The notes under the pieces are model-generated. The model made no database searches and was not told the origin of the DNA. It was given only the letters and a program-made list of their open reading frames with translations. Shown in pieces: positions 23,065 to 33,650 of a stretch of DNA of 64,000 nt. Where the stretch lies: assembly GCA_015501585.1 (NCBI GenBank), contig JADNRY010000110.1, forward strand, positions 1 to 64,000, in the 5' to 3' direction. The stretch's first letter is position 1, and every line of letters starts with the position of its first letter. The DNA comes from Rhodocollybia butyracea (Eukaryota > Basidiomycota > Agaricomycetes > Agaricales > Omphalotaceae). A program made the translations under genes and the position numbers.

Positions 23065-24831
23065 CACCACACAAATCTGATATTTGAGGTGAAGTAGCAA
23101 TCCGCAGTCTGGCTGAAGTCTGGTGTCGCCAGGGACAGTCTGTTTATGGGCTATCAGTCCCATGAAATTTTGTCTTTGTATTAGGCCCTCTCACGCTACG
23201 AGGTCTCCTGAACATCTCTCTGGCCTACCTTCTGAGAAATTGATCTGCTGGAACAGCAAAGTACGAGCAAAGTATGAGCCGTTATGATATTACAGTCACT
23301 GCTGATTATATGGTACATGTGAGCATTATAGAGTACTGTGGATTTCAGATCCTTCCTTCCTTTCAATACCGCTGATGACGAATTACAACAATTACAACAT
23401 TCTCTGTCACATTTCACTGTCACTATCAAACTAGGTACATGTATATACCCTTCAATGTACATCGTTTATCTAGCCATTGATGAGGCGGGTGGATCTGCAG
23501 CATCTTAGTTGCGAGCTCGTACACTCCTCTCCCAATGGTTCCAGCATTCAGCACTTGGACCATCCTGTGTAATAAACTCCTCCTCCCCTCCTTCCTTCCA
23601 GAGTGGCCGTATGTGGCAACTACGATGCGGATCGGCCAAAGGGCCAAAGGACCAAAGAAGCCCTTCATGATCACCAGGCAACGAATACGTGAGAGCTTGC
23701 AGCCTCAAGGCCTCAAGTAGATATTGGCGAGATCTCAAGACTCCTGCTCCTTTACAGTCTGTGTCATTTCGCAGCTCAGGTTTCGCAACTCAAATCATCT
23801 AACCCTTCCAAAACCCACTCTGTAACGCGATACCTCTCTCCGCATTCAGCCCCCATTGCTTGCCTCACGTCTACCAAGGTGAATGATCATAAGGGCAGTT
23901 AAAGTTACTTACATTTGATGATGAGATCTGGCGCACTTATGTACAGAATCAAAAAAAGAGGTAGAGATAGAGATAGGTCCCTTGTAGTGACCGCGAAGCG
24001 CTGGTAGATGCAGAGACAGGTGGGTTTTCTTGGAACTTTTTGAACGGTTGCAGCTAGACACATAGTCCCTTTTGAAAACGGAGAGGTTATCTTTTACCAG
24101 TTTTCGGGCGACTTTCTGGAAGATGCAATATTTATGCAGAGACCATGCCTGTACCACTAGTATATTAAACATCCCTACTTTTATTTCGATTTTTACAACA
24201 CAGCCACAGACCCAAACATCGAAGCAGTGCTACTATTACATCAAATACCCATGCATAAACAAGCTTTTAGGCCGCTTTGTTGGCATTCTAAATATGGTAA
24301 TAAAACAGCTTTGACCGCAGCTATCACTGTAATTTCGCTTCAGGGACCTATTATATATGTAAAGATACTATCTACACTCTTATAGGGCGGAATATCCATG
24401 TAGAAGCAGGCTTTTTAGGCCGCTTTTACTGTTTTGATGGCATTACCCAATTTGGTAATGCTCAGCCAGCTTTGACCAAATGTCATCTAGATTTTTCAAT
24501 GCAATCCATCCCCTTATGGTGCCTAATCCACCTCGGAGTAGTGCTCAAATATTAATACATTATATATAGTCTTGTTTGGGCTAGCTACCATCCCAGAAAT
24601 TGCCTAAATAGGCAATAACCTATTTTTGTCCATCCACCCAAAAGCTGCAACAAACAAATCACATGACCTCATCAAATGCGAACACAGAGGGATTAAAATG
24701 CCCCTACACTCTTACTGTACAGTAGCTTACTGGGTTTATTATCATAATCTCCACAACAGGTACTGGGGGTATTTAAATAATGCTACTGCAATGGGTGAAA
24801 CAGAAAGCACAACTACCGTGTTTTCCAGTCT
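23065..24831. other. Intergenic with short local repeats
   Basis: No gene recognised. Two related stretches, about 24245-24320 and 24395-24475, share TTTAGGCCGCTTT, TGGCATT and CAGCTTTGAC in the same order, a local direct duplication of roughly 80 bases. TTTATA-rich DNA follows. Confidence 0.45.
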
Positions 24832-25055
24832 GTTGTAGGTATCCGGCGCAGTGGGGACTCGGAGCCGTGAGGCTCCCTCAGGAGATTGGGGATACAAGTG
24901 CTCTATTGCTCTATATTACTTGGCCTTCATACCTGGCCTTATATACTACAGTATGGGTACTCTACGAGGTGTCTACCGGGTCTGTAAGTATTACTAAGTA
25001 CCTTGGTAAGTAAATCAGTAAGCAACGTCGGAGGAATATGCCGTGATCGAGTTCC
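24832..25055 (+). repeat. Dispersed repeat, copy B (LTR-like)
   Basis: Direct-strand match to the minus strand of 7130-7350. It shares GTAGGTATCCGGCGCAG, GTGAGGCTCCCTCAGG, CCTTATATACTACAGTA and the terminal GTCGGAGGAATAT. The two copies differ by many substitutions and small gaps. It ends about 180 bases before the start of the four-exon gene at 25240. Confidence 0.7.
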
Positions 25056-25239
25056 GGAAGAGTGCCAGTTCAGAGCCCTATGCTAAAGTTTGTTACATTC
25101 TCTCAAGTTTAGATTGTTACTAGAACCTCTTAACCCGTTAGTTCTACGCTCAGATAAGGTGTGCCTCGCATTGTACTTATCTGCCTTTTGAAATTGATTT
25201 TGACTCACACATTAGCACCGGGTTGCTACTGCAGCAGAC

Positions 25240-25789
25240 ATGGGAGACTACCAGAACACCGGCAACTGGGTTACTCTGAAAAGCGCTTCATGCTACACGA
25301 TAATTGAGAAGAGCAGCTCGAGCAGTATTGTTACTATGACCCTTACATCGGTAGACAAGGTGGCGACTTGGAACGGCGGGAGCACGTCGTTCAGCCCCAG
25401 CTCTTTCCGTAGGCTTTTGCGTTATATTTTGGAACGTAATTGACACTGTGCTGCAGGGGTTGCTGGATACCTTCATTACAAGAGACTTAATAAGCTCAAG
25501 GACGCTATATATGCCAACTACAACAACGACCGTGTAGTTTTCTATGAAAATGACTGGACGGGCCGCGATTTTGTTGGTTTTGTGCGTTTCCAGCTTCTGG
25601 AGCTTCTATGCTGACATTTCTGTATCCGTTAATTTTTAGTTCATCCGTGGGTGTCTTTGTTCAAAAAGTAAACTGATAATCTAACGACAAATTATAGCTC
25701 TGGAAGATGAAACACAGGAACTTGGATATAAGTCAACAACGTCCACGCCAGCTTTAACATTTACTAATGTCAAGTGGGTAGACACCTGA
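25240..25789 (+). CDS. Four-exon small protein of unknown function (137 aa)
   Basis: Model: join(25240..25408, 25457..25581, 25640..25667, 25698..25789). Introns are 48, 58 and 30 bases with GT...AG borders, and the joined frame stays open to TGA at 25787. The product starts MGDYQNTGNWVTLKSASCY, is Ser/Thr-rich at first, and has a charged middle (YKRLNKLKDAIYANYNNDR) and a polar C-terminus ending VKWVDT. There is no signal peptide or membrane helix. I do not recognise the family. The last intron is unusually short, so the third exon is the least certain part; an alternative is to end in the second exon at the TGA at 25614. Coding nature is supported by the clean splice structure only. Confidence 0.55.
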
Positions 25790-26584
25790 AGCAGTTGTAA
25801 TTTATCAGTGTCTTGGGCCTGAGTATTTCAGCAAGTGAATTGTGCTATGCAGCCATCCCCCTTTTGTATAAATATTAGTAGCTTCTGGTTGAACTGATTC
25901 CTTACCTTCACTCAATTCAGTGGACCCAAAATGGGCCATTGTTAAAAACACTAGGTACAAAGTAAATGTAAATTTGACTTGAATATTTGCAAAGCTTCTC
26001 AACCTGAGAAGCATGGCATACCCCATCGACTACAAATATTGGGCCATCGTGGTTAGTAGCCACGGACCACTGATTGCTAAGTAAGTTCTCTTCAAATTCT
26101 CATAGACTTGAGGGCTGGTTACAAAGGCGATGGAATTTGTTATGAGGCATTTTGCTAGGAGGAGATGCTGATGAGTGACGGTCGAGTCTACTGAAGTTGA
26201 ACGAGTGAAGTGTACTTAATTACTTATACAGCCGTCACGTACACTCTCTCACTACACTCAGTCATTCGGGTTTTTGACTAACGACTCGGAGGGGTACGAA
26301 CCAGCATCCTACGCTATTCTTCACAGTACTTAATCATCGCCTATGGTATTCCCAAGAAACGTTCCGACTCAAAACGTCCATATCATAAAATTTCGCTAGC
26401 TTTGATTACGGGAGAACCAGACGCTAAGTACTTGTATAGTGATTTCTTATCCATTTCGCCAGCCTAACAGCGTTGTTTCGACGTCCAAAAAATTATTCTG
26501 GGTCCTAAATGCAATGCAAGACCTAAGTATCAATAAACGAAGCAATAAACGAAGCAAAAGGCCAAATAAGAACGATTCATACCT
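25790..26584. other. Intergenic, no gene recognised
   Basis: Short frames only. An AAACGAAGCAATAAACGAAGCA direct repeat of 11 bases sits at 26535-26556. Confidence 0.4.
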
Positions 26585-26854
26585 TCAATAGCAATGATAA
26601 TCCGCTCCACCTTCAAGGCAGCATCCCTCATACGTGGATTTCTGGCCAGCGCTCAAGCCATACCAGTGAGCAATATCCAAGATCCCGCCGTTGTCGTACG
26701 AAACGCCAGACATGTGCTGTCCGCAGGTATAAGTGGGTGCGATGGCCTTTTGCGCAGAGTCGTCGGGAGCGCAGAAGCAGCTCCAGGCGTTCCCTAGGGT
26801 GATGTAGGGTGCGACGGCGACGATGGCGAGGAGGGCGGTGGATCTGAACAACAT
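26585..26854 (-). CDS. Small secreted cysteine-rich protein (89 aa)
   Basis: Single exon in this model, from the ATG at 26854. Residues 1-24 form a hydrophobic signal peptide (MLFRSTALLAIVAVAPYITL). The mature part has six cysteines: C-x-C near its start (WSCFCAPDD), one in TYTCGQH, a CC pair (EGCCLEGG) and one three residues from the end. Size, secretion signal and cysteine count fit the broad class of fungal small secreted proteins, some of which are effectors; nothing here shows which. An upstream Met at 26926 would add a polar leader and mask the signal, so I prefer 26854. A probable 5' untranslated intron ends in ACAG just upstream. TATAAAAACC lies at about 27024-27033. Confidence 0.7.
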   Translation of the reverse strand: MLFRSTALLAIVAVAPYITLGNAWSCFCAPDDSAQKAIAPTYTCGQHMSGVSYDNGGILDIAHWYGLSAGQKSTYEGCCLEGGADYHCY

Positions 26855-26929
26855 GATTCCTGTAATAAGAAGAATACAGATTGGCGTAAGTGAGTAGAAA
26901 GAATGTTTATGTGCCCACCTAGTCAACTC

Positions 26930-29379
26930 GAGGGTTATGTGGATAGGTTATCGAACAGAGATATATCGACGCAAGTGCAAGGCTCAGACGTTGCCCGATG
27001 CTTTTCTAGGTTCCTTTTCATGGGTTTTTATACATTTTCGACTTTAACCTTTCCAGAAGGACGGAGGGAGCGGGAAATCCAGATCTTCAGGCACTATCTG
27101 GGCGTACGCAGCCACCTGCAGCCACTTGAGTGTTTATTTGGGGTCAGCAGAGGTCAGCAGGCAGCACTAGACATTTTAGGGCACATTAACAATCTTAACA
27201 ACTAATTAACAGCTTGTCTCGAAACACTCCACCCTATTCAGAACAGCTCAATCTTTGACGGAAAATCCAAAACTTGATGATAGCGATACATCGCTTCAAA
27301 GCAAAACGGCTCCTCTCAGCCCGTCCGCGCTCATTATGCCAAGCTGTAGTTGGATACCTTTACAACCTTTTCTCCGTGGATAATGGGCCTCCAGGAGGAT
27401 CAGAACGCCCGGAACGGAGATATTCGGGCTCAGTGTGCAAGCACTCGTGGTCCTAAGCCTCGCATCTTCCTGCATTTTCCTGGAAGATCAGTGGGCTTGG
27501 CATGCGGACGATTCCCTGCAAGCCATTTTTGCAGCGGCTTCTGTCGGTAAGTTATCCAGCATGCCTTTGATTGACTTTTATCCTGCGGTGCTTCGGCAGC
27601 AGGAACTGAGGAAGGAGGGGGACGATAGCTTGGGGAAAAAGTACTAATACGCTGGCCCATGGCTCGAGAGCATTCTGCATACGTCTGGCACGCCAATGAT
27701 CCTGGGACTTCATCCTCATTGCAGCTCATTAGTGCAACGACCGCGGTACACATATCGATCTGAGCATTCCACACCAGACCATCCGGAACGCGTGATTATG
27801 TGGGCGCTCCCCATTTCTGAGTTCGATCAACTCTGGTGGTATCCGGACCGGCGCAAAAATGACTTCGCTGTGGGCCGTAAATCTGTGTAGATTCTGCTCT
27901 TAATTGTACCTACTATTATGCAGTTACTACGGTGTGCAGTTTAGACTATTATATCATGGTACTACTACTGCTTCAGTAGGCTTCGGTCCAAGTAGTAAGT
28001 ACTACTTAGTACTGTCTGCAGATCCCCCTAAATCCGATAATGATTTGCGCCAAGACGTTCCATTCTCCAACAATTCAACAACATTGAGCGCTCGGCAAAA
28101 ATGATCAGAAAGGGAGTTGAGTAGAGTCGAGTCAGGAGGGCCAAGAAGAGCCAAGAAGAAGAAGATTGAATTGTTCATGTTAGCATCGTACAATTTTCAA
28201 AAAATGTCATGCACGACGGCGGGACTTAGAGTGGAGTCTTGTCAAAGATTCATCAGTGTGTTTCACTGTGCACTGTTTCGCACTTCTGGAGAACAACGAA
28301 AAGGTCGGAGAAGATGTCCTCGCTCAGAAAATGTCGAAAGTCTGCAAGTCGATGGTACTGGGTCGAGTTCGGGTTTTGGATAAAGAAATATATCTCTCGT
28401 TATCTTGGTTCTAGGTCGAGGTAAAATAAAGCATACGAACAGGTTAGCATCTGCAGTCGATATTGACAGATATTGGGATGCTACTCAAGTACCATCGTAC
28501 TTTTCTACAATCTTCCCCATCGAAAGATTCGAAACGAACGTGAAAATCGTGGGCCATGCCGGGTAATTTTTGAGTACACCTTCTGAGTCTTCCTTCCCGC
28601 AGAGATTGGCATAATCGCGGAAAAAAAAAAAATGAATGCGATTGATAATAACCAGTCTAAATTCAAACTGTGTTAGCGAAAATAGAGGCAGTTGTCCATC
28701 CAGTGCCACCTAGTGCCACTCCCTGTCGTTCATAGATGGTTATCGATCAGATGTTGGAGAGTACGGTCTCATCTGCCCGCCGCGCTGACTCGCGCTGAGT
28801 AGTGTTGAGATTCATGCATCATGATTCGAACCTTCCAAATGACATCAAACTCGGTTTTTCTTACATTTACCAAACGGTATAGATTGCGCAGGCGTAGACC
28901 GAGCTGCGGAGCTGCGAAGGAACATCGAAAAGACACCTGAGGACTATCTCCTTCATCCAATTCGTTCTTGAGCGCTTGAGCCCAATCTTGGAAACAGGAC
29001 TAGAGTAGGAAGAAGCTGACCAGGCGATAGCTACCGCTTTGAAGACAGTAGTAAGGCTGCTGTTCTTTGTAGGTTGCGAATAGTTTGAGGGAGAGGCAAG
29101 ATTAGGCGCCGAGTTTAGCGCTTCGTCCGAAGTAACGTGTTCATGGCGTTCGAATTTCGAAACTCTTCTATAGTTCTATCCCGTTTTCTTCGAGTCTTGT
29201 ACCGTACGTACGGCTCGGTATGACGCTGGTGGTCCTGTTACCAACTTCTGCCCGCTGCTCCGACCTAGGACAAGATTTCATCGTCACATACATCCCTTTA
29301 CCATTTATTGTCCACACACCAACGTCAACGTTTTAATTAACTTCAAGTCTCTAGTCGTATCCACGCCGTGTGCACGGTG
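26930..29379. other. Intergenic, no gene recognised
   Basis: About 2.4 kb with only short, mutually overlapping frames and no motif I know. A 13-base poly-A run lies near 28620. Short TAGTACT/AGTACTTA palindromes recur around 27900-28015. Confidence 0.4.
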
Positions 29380-29740
29380 TCACCAAATCTAGCTGGCCAG
29401 CTCGAGGGTTTCATTGAGAGAATCTGGCTTGTAATGGTACCGGTAACTAGCTATAGTCTCTTGGAGAAGAAATCCGGGAAATCCTCGTTGTGGTTGACTT
29501 TGGCCGGTAATTAGATATCGGAAGCTCTAAGGACATCTCGACTCATTCTTCCCTCGTCCCTGCCTATCCTGGAAAATTCCTTCCTTTGCTCTTCCCTCCA
29601 TCCGATCGAGTCGTCGCCTTCTCGCGCTGCTCCCACTACCTAGGATACAACCACGTTATTGACATCGATCATTCCCTCTTATAGGGACGTCCTGGACCTC
29701 TCCTATCGTGTACGACTCTTTGACGCTGCCGCGACTGCAA
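29380..29740 (+). repeat. Repeat block R, copy 1
   Basis: This block recurs inverted at about 31975-32325 and, for its right half, in direct orientation at 35845-36000. Shared landmarks are CTATAGTCTCTTGGAGAAGA, AAATCCGGGAAATCCT, CTCGCGCTGCTC and CACTACCTAGGATACAAC. It marks the left edge of the first duplicated unit. Confidence 0.7.
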
Positions 29741-29999
29741 GTCATGATATTGGTTCACTCTTGAATCGTGCAAGCTTGATCACAGCGTAACCCGTAGAAC
29801 GATATAGGCTGATTTGGAGGGTTTTTATCTCGTCATTGTCTCGTCACACGCTGGCAAAATTACAGTACATTACTAAGAGGTCGTCGCTCGTTCTATTCGC
29901 GCGTGGTGAAGGTAGCATAACAAGGTATTGGTTATTATAGGGCGACCCAAGATCACTGCTTTTTCGAGTGTAGGTCCGAGCCTGTACCTATGTTTTCAA

Positions 30000-30847
30000 G
30001 CAATAGATCCTCTTCTAGGAAAAGCTCCCTGAGGGCCTCTTTCTCCTCACTGCTAGGCTTCCTGGAGGTGCCGTGAAGTTTGTCAAGGTAGAATGAACTT
30101 GCAGTTCGGGTTGTCGGGATCTTCTACGGTCCTTCAAACATTTCAAGGTGTTTGAGTGATTCCAAGGAGTGCCCCCCGAGCGTCTACCTTATTCCCTTTC
30201 TTCATCCAGGTCCGCCCCAGCTGAAACAGGGTACCAGCAATACCCCGAAACGCTTATTTCCCCAAGAACAACAACTGTGCCTTTCGGACTGCCCATCTGT
30301 CTGTTTCCATTCTTCCAGGGCAACAAAACCCCTTCGCTCGGCCTCATCGAATCCCCCAATGAGTTTTCTAGATCCGTGGTGGGCGCGATGGTACAGTTTG
30401 TTCGAGCGGTAAAATATAATGCTCGAACGTCTATGGGGCTCGGAATTCACAGCTCGTCGATAGTAATCAACGGGAAAACTTTTACTAGTTACTTATTGCT
30501 GGAACCGTGCAGGAGTGTGGGTACCTCGGTGGTGAGTGGTAGGGGCGGGTAAGGCTTTGAGGTCCGCGTAAGAAGATTCTAGGCCAAAGAGTCCAGCGGA
30601 CTTGATACATCAGACAGCAAGCGCGCGGTCGTGACAAAGGATACTTACTAAAGACAAGTTTCCTGTTCCTGATATGACTAGTCTTGACAACATTTGATGT
30701 TCGTGTACTTGTTTCTGGATCAAGAGTGTTGAGAGAATCAAGAACTTCGCGCATCAGTCGCCAGTATCCGTCATCTGTGGACCGTCCCATACAAGGATAT
30801 CTGAGAGATATCAAGAGTTCTGTCGTTTGTTCCAGGTTTTCCTTCAT
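30000..30847 (-). pseudogene. Remnant of an unidentified gene, unit 1 copy
   Basis: Read leftward: an open stretch from 30847 (GRSTDDGYWRLMREVLDSL, then LNTLDPETSTRTSN), a likely intron (GTAAGTATCC near 30655), a segment GFVALEEWKQTDGQSERHS (about 30340-30270) and a segment ending EEKEALRELFLEEDLLLEN (about 30060-30000). The unit 2 copy matches these pieces at protein level with many synonymous differences, which argues that they once were coding. Here the donor after the WKQTDGQSERHS exon is mutated (AATAAGC where the other copy has GGTAAGC). I do not recognise the family. Confidence 0.35.
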
Positions 30848-31974
30848 ATCCAGACGGACATTCGTTGAATTTCATTGGCAGTGCGGTGGTAGGTAGGTAG
30901 GTAGGCGCGGTCCCAATTAGAAACAGCCGGGTTCCACGCAACACATATCGCGCCTAGATATGTGCTGTGGGCATCTAACCTCAACATTGCTGTGATGAGA
31001 GGCTGGTTCCTCTGGTCACACAACACCGCTGCTAGATACAAGACAGGTAGTTTGAGGCGCACACTTTGTTTTCTTGGATTAGTATCTCAAACTTTTACAA
31101 TTCCTTTGTCCTCATGCAACACTTAGATTCGGTTCCGGTTCCTCGAATCCCACATCCAGACCCCTTTCATCCTTGGATGCCTTTGCCTACCAGACCAGAT
31201 TACTTGAACAGAGCTCATCGTCATCCAGAGGCTCAATTTCTCTATGGAGGTGCATGATTGGAAAGGGGCACTTTTGCCATCGACGGGTGGTGGTAGGAGG
31301 GGGGTCTCAATCCGATATGCTATTCTGAGGTCCGAAGATGGAAGCAAAAGATTTGGATTAGAAAGCAAGCTGAGATTACTGGTTGTGTATGTTTCCATTC
31401 ATCTCAATGCGTACTATATATGTCGAAAAGGCTAGGACCGAGGGAGAACATCATTGATAAATATCGAATGTTTGGGCGCATTGTGCTGTTGTGGTTGAGG
31501 CAGAGGATCAACATTCAATTTTAGTTTCAACACTGGTAAAGCAAAACGTTTCAAAGCACAGTCTCGGTCCTCACAGTTTCTGCATCTGTAACAGATTACC
31601 CCATGTTCCTGGATCAGAATGAGACCCATCAAACCCGGCATCTACTGGCACTATGAACTTAAGTGTGGCATACTCACATGTGCTTCTACACTGCCACTGT
31701 CCCTTCATATCTTTGTTATCCTTCTTCTGTAGAGTACCCCACCATGATCGTCATTCACATTCTTGTTTCATTATCTTCTTAGTTTCTCTGCCGCTTGTAG
31801 CACATCGTGTCTCGCCAGAGAATAAACCGTGGTTCTGTCAATACAAAATGACAGCCTTTCACACCACCACCTAGCTCTGCATTCTACCTGGCGGCATCTG
31901 AACAAAATTTGCAAGGTCCACCATCAGCGCTCACAGTGCTTGGCAAGCTAAGGAGAAATTGAGCCTGTCATCGA

Positions 31975-32325
31975 ATCCGGTACGCGGCAGTGTTAATCAC
32001 GATATGAGAGGCTGACGGTCCTATGTGTTATGAAGAGGGAATGATCGATATCAATGATCTGTTGTATCCTAGGTAGTGAGAGCAGCGCGAGAAGGCGATC
32101 ACTCAATTCGATGGAGCAAAGGGAGGAATTTTCGAGTAGGCAGGTAAGCCAGGTAAGAATGAGTTGAGACGTGGTTAGAGCTTCCGATTCCTAACCAGCC
32201 AGAGTCAACCACAACAAGGATTTCCCGGATTTCTTCTCCAAGAGACTATAGCTACTTACCGGTACCCTTACAAGCCCAACATTCTCAGTGAAATCTAGCT
32301 AGCCAGCCAGATCTGGCGGTTTCCC
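31975..32325 (-). repeat. Repeat block R, copy 2 (inverted)
   Basis: The reverse complement matches 29380-29740 over about 340 bases, so unit 1 is bracketed by an inverted repeat about 2.2 kb apart. The junction interrupts the collinearity with unit 2, which shows that this copy was inserted or inverted after or during the duplication. Confidence 0.75.
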
Positions 32326-32917
32326 ACTTTTTCACTGCTTCCAAAGCGCCGAATCACCGGCACCTCCCAAATTCAAAGTTCAGCGCCCTGGTTTTACATC
32401 TTCGTTATTCCACCTACTGCTTCCCTTGCACATAATGAGCACTACCATCTGAGATCATCAACAGGTACAGCTGTGCAAGTACAGACCCTTGGCGGGCGCT
32501 GAACATCAACTTGGATATAGAATCCTGCGTTGAGATTTTAGAGCATGCTTTTAACAGCTTTACTTAGATCCAAACTAGACTCGAACCAGTCCCCTGCTAG
32601 AGTTGTGATGTGAAAATCACACGTTTCACGGACACGGCTGATCTCAGTCATCAAAGTGTCCAAAAGAAACCACTGGCTCGAGTCTAGATCCAAACTACAT
32701 ATTGTGTACTAGACACCAGCGCCGTTGCTGTATCCCGCTGCTACCTGATTTGGTCTGACACTTATGGCTTATAAGGTGCACCAAGCTGTTGTATTTCCTC
32801 AACCTCTTCTGACAGTTTTATCCTCTGTTTCTACTCGCCTACTACATATTTTCGCCACTCCTTCCCTATTTCACCCTACTCCTTTTGCCCCACTATTTTT
32901 CGAGTCGACCACAAATC

Positions 32918-33640
32918 ATGTTCAACCAACCTTTAATTATCTTTTCAATCTTGATTTTGTGGAGTGTCCATGGTATGGCCTCGTTCTCCTATCCTGCTAA
33001 AACTTGGTTCACAAACCTCACCGGGGCTAGGGAGCTTGGCTGAATCCAACGAATTTACATATGTTGCCTTTGGCGCTGATATTCTTGGAACCGCCACAGA
33101 TCCGGGGGCGATCGATACCATTTCAGTCATGCCAATTGGTACCGCTTCTGGAGTAACAACATATCTATGGAATGAAGTCATTGGAAATGTCCAAACCAAC
33201 ATCCTTCCGTCTCAAACAGTAACAACAACGAGTGTATCTACATTCACCGGTCCGTTCTATCTGTACTACTCATCGCTATACTTTTTAATCAAAGTTCTGT
33301 TGTTCTTTCTCTGCAATTGAAATAAATTACAGCAACCGTCGTTGCGTCGGCTTCAGGTTTTGTCTTCTCAGATGTCGTCCCAGTCGAGCAGTCTCAAGAT
33401 ACTCAAGTTATCGACTGCCATTACACCAATTCCGCCAGTGGAGAATGTGTCATCGAGGACGCCTTTCTCGGAATAACCACAATTAGCGGCCCCGCAATCA
33501 CTGGGGCTGTGGCTGAGGCCGCACCTACTAAAAGTATATCTCCTAATGGTGGTATGCCCTATATCAAATTTAATGTTGGAATTCTCATTGGGATGGGAGT
33601 TTCTACACTAGCGGGGGTGTGCATTACAAGCTGGATATGA
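32918..33640 (+). CDS. Secreted protein with C-terminal membrane or GPI-type anchor, unit 1 copy
   Basis: Model: join(32918..32972, 33031..33249, 33333..33640), 193 residues, introns 58 and 83 bases with GT-AG borders. It has a strong N-terminal signal peptide (MFNQPLIIFSILILWSVHGS). The extracellular part is about 140 residues, Thr/Ser-rich, with a Cys pair (DCHYTNSASGEC). The C-terminus is hydrophobic (NVGILIGMGVSTLAGVCI) and ends almost at once, as in GPI-anchored basidiomycete wall proteins; a single-pass helix is the alternative. Function unknown. TTATAAGG lies about 145 bases upstream and is kept in the unit 2 copy. Comparison with the paralogue confirms every splice site. Confidence 0.8.
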
Positions 33641-33650
33641 ATGGAGTAGG

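Larger units (their letters stand above)
29635..33650. repeat. Duplicated unit 1 (partner 35845-38402)
   Basis: Segments in the same order and orientation match unit 2: the block with CACTACCTAGGATACAAC, the ATTACAGTA segment, the minus-strand gene remnant (30000-30850), the TGGCGGCA...CAAGGTCCACC segment, and the secreted protein gene. Unit 1 additionally holds about 0.9 kb near 31000-31870 and the inverted R block at 31975-32325, which unit 2 lacks. Divergence of roughly 10-20 percent by eye suggests an old duplication. Confidence 0.75.

Noticed and set aside
27900..28015. Frequent TAGTACT/AGTACTTA palindromes
   Set aside because: The motif is scattered through much of the intergenic DNA in this window with no constant spacing or link to genes.
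32566..32645. tRNA-like segment on the minus strand (GGTTCGAGTC B-box with a pairing T-arm and TTTTCACA loop)
   Set aside because: The T-arm pairs well, but the anticodon loop would have eight bases, the variable region is too long for the implied anticodon, and the acceptor stem does not pair. Not called as a tRNA.
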